11,383 bases of DNA from Ruminococcaceae bacterium UBA7135 (lineage in GTDB: Bacteria > Bacillota > Clostridia > Oscillospirales > Ruminococcaceae), in NCBI GenBank assembly GCA_002492075.1, contig DKXD01000212.1, forward strand, positions 711-12,093. The letters run 5' to 3'. The notes beneath the pieces were generated by a model. That model searched no databases, was not told the DNA's origin, and was given only the letters and a program-made list of their open reading frames with translations. The position numbers were made by a program, and so were the translations under genes. The first letter of the stretch is position 1, and each line of letters begins with the position of its first letter. Below, one piece after another: positions 1 through 6,407 of this stretch.

Positions 1-21
1 TTCCCCGCCTTCGGCGGGGAA
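1..21 (-). terminator. GC-rich hairpin after the operon, possible terminator cut by the window edge
   Basis: Positions 1-9 and 13-21 are perfect reverse complements (9-bp stem with a CCCCGCC/GGCGGGG core) around a 3-base loop. The hairpin begins about 30 bases past the stop codon of the last operon gene, which is the expected place for a factor-independent terminator. The bases flanking the stem inside the window are T on the 5' side and A on the 3' side when read on the minus strand, and they extend the stem. The diagnostic U-tract would lie beyond base 1 and cannot be seen. The hairpin is certain; its terminator role is inferred. Confidence 0.5.
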
Positions 22-51
22 AACAGGATCAAATCAGTATTTCCTTAGTTA

Positions 52-681
52 TCACAGTTTGACGGTAAATCTATCGAGAAGCTCGTTAAGCGTAATTTCT
101 TGAACAGCCGCTTCCGGCGCTCCCTTGCCCGAAGCTCCCACAAGCAGTTCTCCGCAGTCGATAACGGCGGTGTCGGGCAGTTCAAGCGAGTTCACTCCGC
201 GAAGATCGCGCGTTATGCCAACACCCAAACGCTTTAAAAACGCCTCCTTTTGAACCCAAAAGCGGATAAAATCCGTATCGGAGGTCGCGTGAAAACGCTC
301 CTCATCGTTCAGAACGCGCTTGTACATTGCTTCGTTTACGCGCCTGTCGCGGCGCTCCACGTCCACGCCAAGCTCTTCGCCGTCTCCGAAAGCCGCGCAG
401 ACCACGCCGCGCGTATGCGATATCGAAAATTGAAGCTCGCTGTCTTTGAGATAAGGCTTGCCAAAGGAACCGCAGGTAAATTTAATTTTTCGCCGCGATA
501 ACCCCGTGCGCCGTTCTATTTCGGAAATGACAAGCAGACGCGATAACAGCGCGTTTATCTTGTCGGTGTCGTTCGCCTTTTTGTTGACGGCGGCACGCCC
601 GGACGCGCCAAGGCAGCCGACGTATCCTCTTATCTCGCTCCAAGAGAGGTTTTCTTTGATCCTAAGCAAAAGTATATCCAT
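52..681 (-). CDS. Sfp-type 4'-phosphopantetheinyl transferase
   Basis: Cytosolic enzyme predicted to move the 4'-phosphopantetheine arm of coenzyme A onto a conserved serine of a carrier protein. The 209-aa product shows the family motifs in order: GKPYL (74-78), FSISHTRG (85-92), GVDVE (105-109, Mg-binding acids D107 and E109) and WVQKEAFLK (142-150). The length suits the Sfp class rather than the shorter AcpS class. The ATG at 681 is preferred over an upstream in-frame start at 735 because GGGAG (689-693) lies 7 bases before it, and the longer form would run into the preceding gene. Only 2 bp separate it from that gene's stop, so the two are probably translationally coupled. No carrier protein, NRPS or PKS gene is in the window, so the substrate is unknown. 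The family call is firm. Confidence 0.9.
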   Translation of the reverse strand: MDILLLRIKENLSWSEIRGYVGCLGASGRAAVNKKANDTDKINALLSRLLVISEIERRTGLSRRKIKFTCGSFGKPYLKDSELQFSISHTRGVVCAAFGDGEELGVDVERRDRRVNEAMYKRVLNDEERFHATSDTDFIRFWVQKEAFLKRLGVGITRDLRGVNSLELPDTAVIDCGELLVGASGKGAPEAAVQEITLNELLDRFTVKL

Positions 682-683
682 AG

Positions 684-1832
684 TTATTCTCCCATTATTT
701 TGTTGATCTTGTCGATGATCTCGGGGAAGTACCATGTGTTGTTGGCTCTGTTCAGCAAGCCGAAGCCCTCGGATGTCGTGACTCTGGAGTTGTTATCCCA
801 CCATACGCAGGGTACTCCCTTTTTATTCGCCGCCGTGAGGTAGTCTTCAATGCATTTTAAACGATCCTCGGAATTTCCCTTGTTAATACAGCCGAATTCC
901 GTAATAACTACAGGGATACCGTTGTCTAAAAAAATTGACTGAATGTTGTCCATAAGCGTGTCTATCGAGCCGTCGTTTTCATAGAACGATGTGCCCTTCG
1001 TGTTCAGAGCAAAATCATAGGGGAGATACGCGTGTACGGAAACAATGACGTTGCCTGCGTTTTCGGGTATTTTTACTGCCAACAGATTTTCTCGTGTTGA
1101 GGACGCCGCATACGGCGAAATGAACAGAATGCGCTGCTCATTGTTGCCGCCCGTTGCGCGAACGGTCTTTACGAACGTTTCCTCGTATTGATTGACGATC
1201 TCCCGCGCGGACTTGTTGCCTGTCCATTCCGCGCCCTGTCCGCGAAGCCGCGGCTCGTTCAGACCCTCGAACATCAGCTTGTCGCCATAGTCCTTAAAGC
1301 GTTCCGCTATCTGCTGCCAGAGCTTTTCAAGCGTTATGAGGTCGCTTTCAACGTGATCTTTCGTTGGCATATACCACTCCTCGTGGTGTGTGTTGAGTAT
1401 TACGAACATATCGTTGTCGATACCGTAGTTCACGACCTCCTGAACGCGGTCGAGCCACGCCTTGTCGATATTTCCCTCCTCGTCAAGGTGAGTTCCCCAC
1501 GAAACGGGAACGCGCAGCACGTTAAAGCCCGCGCCTTTTATCTTGTCAATCATTTCCTTGGTCGTTACGGGGCAGCCCCACGAGGTCTCGGCGGTAAGAC
1601 CCTCTCCTCCGGTAGCGTCAAGCGTGTTGCCGAGATTCCAGCCTATTCTCATTTGCTTTACAACATCGGCGGCGGAGGTTATGTTCATTTCGCCGGGGCG
1701 GTCGGGGGAGCTTGGCACGGTCGATACAGTCGATTCGGAGCCGCCCGAAGAGTCGTTTTTAGAGCCGCAGCCGCTTACGCATATAAGCATGGCGGCAGTC
1801 AATACAGCAGATACCATTTGTTTTATCCTCAT
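684..1832 (-). CDS. Lipoprotein GH5 endo-beta-1,4-glucanase (GH5_4-like)
   Basis: Predicted surface-anchored cellulase that cuts internal beta-1,4 bonds in cellulose, xyloglucan or mixed-linkage glucan. The 382-aa product has a basic N-terminus, a hydrophobic segment and a VSGC lipobox (Cys22), then a Ser/Gly/Pro-rich linker to about residue 48. The catalytic barrel (about 50-380) shows GWNLGNTLDA (64-73), Arg107 in LRVP, His149-His150, the acid/base Glu193 in LNEPR, His267/Tyr269, the nucleophile Glu312 in ITEFG and Trp344-345. These are the conserved GH5 positions, and the wording resembles subfamily 4. No dockerin or carbohydrate-binding module is visible, so it is not an obvious cellulosome component. 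The ATG at 1832 is chosen because AAAGG (1841-1845) precedes it and the signal peptide starts there; an in-frame start at 1868 would bury the signal. Its ATG overlaps the upstream stop as ATGA. Exact substrate is uncertain. Confidence 0.92.
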   Translation of the reverse strand: MRIKQMVSAVLTAAMLICVSGCGSKNDSSGGSESTVSTVPSSPDRPGEMNITSAADVVKQMRIGWNLGNTLDATGGEGLTAETSWGCPVTTKEMIDKIKGAGFNVLRVPVSWGTHLDEEGNIDKAWLDRVQEVVNYGIDNDMFVILNTHHEEWYMPTKDHVESDLITLEKLWQQIAERFKDYGDKLMFEGLNEPRLRGQGAEWTGNKSAREIVNQYEETFVKTVRATGGNNEQRILFISPYAASSTRENLLAVKIPENAGNVIVSVHAYLPYDFALNTKGTSFYENDGSIDTLMDNIQSIFLDNGIPVVITEFGCINKGNSEDRLKCIEDYLTAANKKGVPCVWWDNNSRVTTSEGFGLLNRANNTWYFPEIIDKINKIMGE

Positions 1833-2791
1833 AATATGTTCCTTTCCGGCGGGAACTCCCCGCCGCAATCCGATTTGCGCGCCGCCTTGAAAAGCGGGCT
1901 GTTTTTAGTCACGGTCTTGCTTGCTATGCCGTCCGCGCCGCAAATCGAAAGCGTTATCATTCCGCTTGCTATCTGCGGCTTTCGCAGTATGCGCCCCGCA
2001 CACGGAGAGCAGTCCGCTTTCGCCGCAGCCAGAAAGCAGAACTTCTCGTCCTCATACGGCGCATCGGCGTTTTTTAGCAGTTTGTGAAGCTTGGAGCGCT
2101 GCGCCCTCGCGGTGAAGTGACACCAATCGCTTTGAGGCAGCGGGCACTCGTTTTCATGCGGACAGGGGGCGGCAAGCGTCAGCCCGTTGTTAAGCAGCAA
2201 CTGTCTGGTTCGCTTCATCTCGGAGAATGAATACGGCGTGCCCGGTTCGACTATCACAAGCAGCTTTTTCGTGGCGTTGACGAGTTCGGTAACGGCGGCG
2301 GCGCGGCGAGTTTCGGGCAGCTCGTTTAAGCAATACGAGCAGATAACAAGGTCGGCTTTCGCGCCGATACCTTGCGAGATGTCGCGGCTTTGCCAATCCG
2401 CTTGAACGCCGAGGTGTTCGCAAAGCTCCTGTCCGAGTTTCAGCATATTTGGTTCGCGCTCTATGCAGACAATGTTTTCGCAGTCTGTGAGGAGCGCCGC
2501 CGCGATAGTTCCAGCGCCCGTGCCCGCGCCAACGTCAAGCACGGAGTTTATTGCTCCGTCAAAGCATTTCAGCGACAACTCCAGCGCCTTGCTCACGGCG
2601 GCGAACGTCGCTGACATTCGCACAGCCGCGTATGACAGCGCGTCGATCCTTGAAACAGCGCCGCGCTTGCCGTTCGCGTTTTCGCTGCGGTAGCTCTCGG
2701 AGAGCCGCGCCGCGGACGCTTTCAGCGTTTTAAGCTCCTCTTTTTCGGCAAGCTCGTTTATCTTGTTCCGAAGCTCCGCGGGGAACTCCAC
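1829..2791 (-). CDS. Rsm22/METTL17-family methyltransferase-like protein
   Basis: The 320-aa product looks like the Rsm22 family, which is known from the mitochondrial small ribosomal subunit and has bacterial relatives of poorly known role. It has a Rossmann SAM-binding motif VLDVGAGTGAGT (84-95), a following acidic E111, and ICSYCLNEL (150-158). The family signature comes next: CPHENECP (210-217), WCHF (223-226), YEDEKF (246-251), and a C-terminal RIL-RKP...VTK...KAARK stretch. Cys210, Cys216, Cys224 and Cys284 match the arrangement proposed to hold a 4Fe-4S cluster in METTL17/Rsm22. The start is taken as GTG at 2791 because AAGGGGGTG (2798-2806) sits 6 bases upstream. An in-frame TTG at 2827 lies inside a hairpin and lacks a good site. 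It overlaps the next gene by 4 bp. Methylation of rRNA, or assembly of the small ribosomal subunit without catalysis, are both possible. It has no obvious link to the flanking glucanases. Confidence 0.82.
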   Translation of the reverse strand: MEFPAELRNKINELAEKEELKTLKASAARLSESYRSENANGKRGAVSRIDALSYAAVRMSATFAAVSKALELSLKCFDGAINSVLDVGAGTGAGTIAAALLTDCENIVCIEREPNMLKLGQELCEHLGVQADWQSRDISQGIGAKADLVICSYCLNELPETRRAAAVTELVNATKKLLVIVEPGTPYSFSEMKRTRQLLLNNGLTLAAPCPHENECPLPQSDWCHFTARAQRSKLHKLLKNADAPYEDEKFCFLAAAKADCSPCAGRILRKPQIASGMITLSICGADGIASKTVTKNSPLFKAARKSDCGGEFPPERNIL

Positions 2792-2797
2792 AGCGCA

Positions 2798-2806
2798 CAC
2801 CCCCTT
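2798..2806 (-). promoter_or_regulatory. Strong ribosome binding site fixing a GTG start
   Basis: On the minus strand this reads AAGGGGGTG, nearly the full complement of the 16S rRNA 3' end (one A-to-G change, still able to wobble pair). It stands 6 bases before the GTG at 2791. It is the reason for calling the methyltransferase-like gene from 2791 rather than from the TTG at 2827. Confidence 0.75.
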
Positions 2807-2818
2807 GCTTTCGCGAAA

Positions 2819-2842
2819 CGCCGCCAAAACCTGTTGGCGGCG
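2819..2842 (-). other. Intercistronic hairpin between the GH94 and Rsm22-like genes
   Basis: CGCCGCCAA (2819-2827) and TTGGCGGCG (2834-2842) form a perfect 9-bp stem with a 6-base loop in the longest gap of the operon. On the minus strand it is followed by only three T residues, so it is at best a weak terminator. It begins 12 bases past the GH94 stop and ends 12 bases before the next gene's ribosome binding site. Inferred roles are partial attenuation, or protecting the 3' end of the upstream glucanase/phosphorylase message so that it outlasts the downstream part. Confidence 0.6.
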
Positions 2843-2854
2843 CGCAAAAATCTA

Positions 2855-5227
2855 TCAAAGTTCTACAACGACTTCGTTCACGTCACCCAGAATATCCTCG
2901 GTGATAAGATTTTCGGCGAGTTTCGCGCCGTTTACCGAGATACTTTTCACACCGCTTTGAGAGCCGTTTGGATTTTTGACAGTGATGTTAAGACGCTTGC
3001 CGCGGAATGTCTTTTCCATGGTGAACTCTTTCCATTCCGAGGGGATAGACGGATCGATAACAAGCCCCTTGGCGTTCGGGCGAAGTCCAAGTATGCCCTC
3101 AACGGTGCCTACCATTACGGTAGACGCGGTTCCCGTAAGCCAGTGAACGTGCGCTCTGCCCGCAAACGGTGAGTCCTTGCCCTCAACGAACTGACCGTAA
3201 ACATATGGTTCCATTTCGCGCAGCTCCGCGTTGTCGTTGTAGGTCGCGGGGGACGCCTCTTTCCAATACTTGTACGCCATATCGCCGCGTCCGAGTTTCG
3301 ATTCCGCGAGAATAAGCCAGCCCTGCGTCTGCGAGAAAATTCCCGCGTTTTCTTTGATACAGCGGTTGAAGCAGTGCATAAGAGCGCCGTCGAACGCGTG
3401 TTTGTCATAAGGCGGATACATTACCATTGCGCCGTAGGGAGTGTTCAGCTCGCGATATACGCTGTCGAGCGACTTCTCCGCCTGCTCCTTGGTGGCGTAG
3501 CCCGAAATAACAGCCCACGACTGCGGATTGAGCCACATGGAAGCCTCGGGGTCGGTGCGCTGACCGATAACCTCTCCGTCCTCCTTGTAGCCGCGGATAA
3601 AGCGATCCTCATTCCAGCACTTCGCAAGAATAGCATCAAGCTTTGCGCCTATTTCGTCGAGGTATTTGATATATTCCCCGTCGTTTTTGATCTCTGCGTA
3701 GGATTTCAGTATCTTTATAGCGTAAACAAGCTGGAACGCCACAAATGTGCTTTCGCCTTTCTTGCCAAGGCGCAGACAGTCGTTCCAGTCCGCGTGAAGT
3801 CCCGCGGGCATACCGTGATTGCCGAGGTTGTTCATAGAGAAGTCGATAGCGCGCTTGAGGTGGTCGTAGACCGTGCCCTTTTCGCCGTTGTTCGCGTAGA
3901 ATATCTCCTCATCGAGGAAAGCCACGTTGCCGCTTTCGCCGATGTACTTTTCGATAGTGGGGAAGAGCCACAAAGCGTCGTCGGCGCGGTAGCTGGGGTG
4001 TCCCGTTTCCTTGACGTAATCGGGATCGTCGGGCGTGTTCTCATGCCCTGCGTTGTGCGTGTATTTTACAAGCGGCAGCCCCGCGCCGTTGGTCACCTGA
4101 GCCGACAGCATAAACACTATCTGCTCCTTAGCCATTTCGGGCGCAAGATGAATAACGCCTTGAATATCCTGAACGGTGTCACGGTAGCCGAAGCCGTTGC
4201 GAAGTCCGCAGTAGATAAACGAAGCGGCTCTGCTCCATGTGAACGTGATGAAGCAGTTGTACGCGTTCCAGACGTTCACTATGTTGTTGAAATCGCTGTC
4301 GGGGGTGTGGACTTGCAGATTGCCGAGCTTGCCGTGCCAGTATTTCTTAAGCTCTTCAAGCTCCGTTTCCACCGCGCCCTTGTTTTCGTAAGCCGCCATT
4401 ATTTTGTGGATATCGTCCTCGTTCTTTTGTCCGACGATATAGATAAGCTCGCGGGTCTCTCCCGCTTGAAGCTCGATGTCGCTCTGGAGCGCTCCCACCG
4501 AGTTCCCGCAGTAGTTGATGTCGTTTTTCAGACCCTGTTCAACGCCAACGGGGTTGCCGTAGCCGCGGTAAACGCCGAGGAACTTCTCGCGGTCTCCGCA
4601 GAACGCCGAAGCCTTTTCGCCTACAAGTCCCAGAAAGCGCGTTTTGCCGCCTTGAAGCTCGTTTTGTCTTTGCGTAACAACGTTGTCTTTATAATAAGTG
4701 TGCGTGATGAACTGAGTATATTGAAGATTTACTCCGTCCTGCTCGTAGTTGTTGTCGTTGACGAATTCGCACACTCCGAAAACCGAAAGTTTGCGTGCTT
4801 TGCTGTCAAGATTTGTCACTTTGCATACCCAGACCTCGTAGGTTTTCCCGAGAGGAACATAGTAAGCGGTCTCGGTTTTTATTCCCTTGTATTCCGAGGA
4901 GATGACGGTGTATGCCGTGCCGTGGCGGCACTCGCTTTTGAAGTCCGCGATAGGTTTGCAGACGGGTGCCCAAGAGCCGCTCCAATAATCGCCGCTCTCG
5001 TCCTTGATGTAGATGTAGCGTCCCGGCAGGTCGTTGGAGCTGCTGTTGAAGCGAAAGCGCAGTATGCGTCCGTTAGCACCGCTTTTTTCAAAGCTGTAGC
5101 CCGCCGCGTTGTTGGATATCATCGCGCCGTAATTCGGGTCGCCGAGGTAGTTCGCCCAAGGCGAAGGGGTATCGGGGCGCGTGATCACATATTCCTTATT
5201 TTGTTCGTCAAAGTAGCCGTAGTTCAT
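2855..5227 (-). CDS. GH94 glycoside phosphorylase (cellobiose phosphorylase superfamily)
   Basis: Cytosolic inverting phosphorylase predicted to split a beta-linked glucosyl disaccharide with inorganic phosphate, giving alpha-glucose 1-phosphate and the released acceptor sugar. The 790-aa length and absence of a signal peptide fit the cellobiose/chitobiose phosphorylase class, not the longer cellodextrin phosphorylases. An N-terminal beta-sandwich opens with YGYFDEQNKEYVITRPDTP (3-21). The alpha/alpha barrel contains GYRDT (347-351; Arg349 likely phosphate-binding), HADWNDC (478-484; Asp480 matches the general acid) and HWLTGTA (695-701; phosphate loop). The acceptor-side stretch around 609-636 reads KENAGIFSQTQGW, unlike the KENGGIFCHNNPW of known cellobiose phosphorylases as I recall them. 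Cellobionic acid or another disaccharide is therefore possible. GGAGGA (5234-5239) lies 6 bases before the ATG, and 17 bp separate it from the upstream glucanase, implying cotranscription. The family is firm; the substrate is not. Confidence 0.92.
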   Translation of the reverse strand: MNYGYFDEQNKEYVITRPDTPSPWANYLGDPNYGAMISNNAAGYSFEKSGANGRILRFRFNSSSNDLPGRYIYIKDESGDYWSGSWAPVCKPIADFKSECRHGTAYTVISSEYKGIKTETAYYVPLGKTYEVWVCKVTNLDSKARKLSVFGVCEFVNDNNYEQDGVNLQYTQFITHTYYKDNVVTQRQNELQGGKTRFLGLVGEKASAFCGDREKFLGVYRGYGNPVGVEQGLKNDINYCGNSVGALQSDIELQAGETRELIYIVGQKNEDDIHKIMAAYENKGAVETELEELKKYWHGKLGNLQVHTPDSDFNNIVNVWNAYNCFITFTWSRAASFIYCGLRNGFGYRDTVQDIQGVIHLAPEMAKEQIVFMLSAQVTNGAGLPLVKYTHNAGHENTPDDPDYVKETGHPSYRADDALWLFPTIEKYIGESGNVAFLDEEIFYANNGEKGTVYDHLKRAIDFSMNNLGNHGMPAGLHADWNDCLRLGKKGESTFVAFQLVYAIKILKSYAEIKNDGEYIKYLDEIGAKLDAILAKCWNEDRFIRGYKEDGEVIGQRTDPEASMWLNPQSWAVISGYATKEQAEKSLDSVYRELNTPYGAMVMYPPYDKHAFDGALMHCFNRCIKENAGIFSQTQGWLILAESKLGRGDMAYKYWKEASPATYNDNAELREMEPYVYGQFVEGKDSPFAGRAHVHWLTGTASTVMVGTVEGILGLRPNAKGLVIDPSIPSEWKEFTMEKTFRGKRLNITVKNPNGSQSGVKSISVNGAKLAENLITEDILGDVNEVVVEL

Positions 5228-5244
5228 AATTTATCCTCCAATAA

Positions 5245-6276
5245 TCAAAGAAGTTTAACAAGCTCGTCAAGAATATCCTTGTAATGCTCGTCTGTTATTC
5301 CAAAGTCTTTTTGCTTGTAATTCCATGCGGCGCGGGAAATTCCCATCTTTTCAAACGCCGTGTGGATATCCTTGTACCAGTTAAGAGTGCTTTGCGCGTC
5401 GGCTTGGTCGATAACGCCGTACTCCCCGCAATAGAGCGGAACGTCGAATTTTCTTGATACCTCCGCCGCCTGCTCGAAAAGCCGTTCAAAATATGTCGGT
5501 GTCATTTGCATGGAGTTTTCGGGGTCAAATTCATCGTCATATTTATCCCCGAAGAATTCGCGCGTCTTTTCCAGAATGAATTTCTCCGTTTGAGGATAAT
5601 CCATGGCAAATTCTTTCGGAAGCTCCGGCACCCAATACGCCTTTTGATGAGTGAACACAAGCGGACTGTAGCAGTGGAAATCGAATACCACATTGTCGTC
5701 CTCGGGCTTATCCAGAAGCGTAAGCCCGAATATGCTGTTGTTTCGCACGCCGCCGTACATAATGCGAACATCCGCGCCCTCGCCGCGGACAGCCTTTATC
5801 GTTCGCGCGGCGATCCTGTTCCACGTCTGTGCGAATTTCAGCTCCGTGACCTCGTTCAGCAACTCGAAAACGACGTTTTTCCTTTTCCCGTATCTTCGCG
5901 ACATTTCTTTCCAGAGCTTAACAAACAGTTCCTGAAGCTCCTCGCTTTCAAAAAATCCGCAGCACTCCGCGTTATCGAACGTGAACCCCGCCGTCTTGTG
6001 CAGATCGAGAACGATGTTCAGACCGCGTTTTTCACATTCGTCCGCGGCGAACGTCAGCCATTTGAAGCCGCTTTCGATAAACTCGCCGCTGTCCGTCATG
6101 ATAACGTTGTAGTCGAACGGCAGACGCACATGGTCTAATCCCCAGCCCGCAATAACGTCGAAGTCCTTTTCAGTGATGAACTCCGCGAAGTGCTTTTCGC
6201 TGTAATCGTTGTTGTCGCACTGCGAAAGCCAGCCGCCCAAATCAATTCCGCGCATAAAGCCGGTAAACTCTTTCAT
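5245..6276 (-). CDS. Cytosolic CelC-like GH5 glucanase
   Basis: Predicted retaining beta-glucanase acting on imported cello-oligosaccharides or mixed-linkage glucan fragments inside the cell. The 343-aa product is collinear with what I recall of Clostridium thermocellum CelC, which has the same length. It shows GIDLGGWLSQ (10-19), HVRLPFDYN (49-57), FELLNEV (137-143), HCYSP (201-205), LYCGEYGVI (281-289) and AAWNYKQKDF (316-325). All eight usual GH5 active-site residues are present: Arg51, His93, Asn141, acid/base Glu142, His201, Tyr203, nucleophile Glu285 and Trp318. The residue after His93 is Lys94, where CelC has a second His. No signal peptide or membrane segment is seen, so the protein should stay in the cytosol. 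AGGAGGG (6281-6287) four bases before the ATG supports this start over Met8. It is the first gene of the operon and pairs naturally with the following phosphorylase. Specificity (1,4 versus 1,3-1,4) is undetermined. Confidence 0.92.
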   Translation of the reverse strand: MKEFTGFMRGIDLGGWLSQCDNNDYSEKHFAEFITEKDFDVIAGWGLDHVRLPFDYNVIMTDSGEFIESGFKWLTFAADECEKRGLNIVLDLHKTAGFTFDNAECCGFFESEELQELFVKLWKEMSRRYGKRKNVVFELLNEVTELKFAQTWNRIAARTIKAVRGEGADVRIMYGGVRNNSIFGLTLLDKPEDDNVVFDFHCYSPLVFTHQKAYWVPELPKEFAMDYPQTEKFILEKTREFFGDKYDDEFDPENSMQMTPTYFERLFEQAAEVSRKFDVPLYCGEYGVIDQADAQSTLNWYKDIHTAFEKMGISRAAWNYKQKDFGITDEHYKDILDELVKLL

Positions 6277-6314
6277 AAGACCCTCCTGTAAGAAAAAGCA
6301 AATTTGTTGATATT

Positions 6315-6343
6315 ATTATATATCGAAAATCCGCTTTATACAA
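6315..6343 (-). promoter_or_regulatory. Sigma-A-like promoter of the glucan-utilisation operon
   Basis: On the minus strand a perfect TATAAT (6315-6320) is preceded at 17 bp by TTGTAT (6338-6343), a -35 box matching consensus at only its first three bases. Transcription would start near 6308, giving a leader of about 30 bases before the first glucanase gene. The weak -35 next to upstream direct repeats would fit activator dependence. Confidence 0.7.
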
Positions 6344-6350
6344 GGGCGTG

Positions 6351-6396
6351 GTTTTGCATAAATTTTCTCCTGCTTTTTTGGGAGTTTTGCATAAAT
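6351..6396 (-). promoter_or_regulatory. Paired 13-bp direct repeats upstream of the operon promoter, putative operator
   Basis: The minus-strand sequence ATTTATGCAAAAC occurs twice without mismatch, at 6351-6363 and 6384-6396. The copies are 33 bp start to start, close to three helical turns, so both would face the same side of the DNA. The near copy ends 8 bp upstream of the -35 box, a typical activator position. Between the copies lies a short CTCC/GGAG inverted repeat. No regulator gene that would bind here is in the window. The repeats are seen directly; their role is inferred. Confidence 0.55.
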
Positions 6397-6407
6397 CGCG
6401 ACAGATC

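Noticed and set aside
1188..2087. A 299-codon plus-strand open frame spanning two minus-strand genes
   Set aside because: It overlaps the glucanase and methyltransferase-like genes in antisense and has no motif; treated as a shadow.
2792..2827. TTG at 2827 as an alternative start adding 12 residues to the Rsm22-like protein
   Set aside because: The codon sits in the 3' arm of the intercistronic hairpin with only a weak AGG upstream. The GTG at 2791 has a near-perfect ribosome binding site.
3374..5284. A 636-codon open frame on the plus strand, opposite the GH94 gene
   Set aside because: Antisense shadow of a well-supported phosphorylase gene, with no recognisable domain or start signal.
6321..6337. 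A possible catabolite-control (cre-like) site between the -35 and -10 boxes of the operon
   Set aside because: Only about 8 of 14 positions fit the consensus, and the right half is poor, too weak to report.
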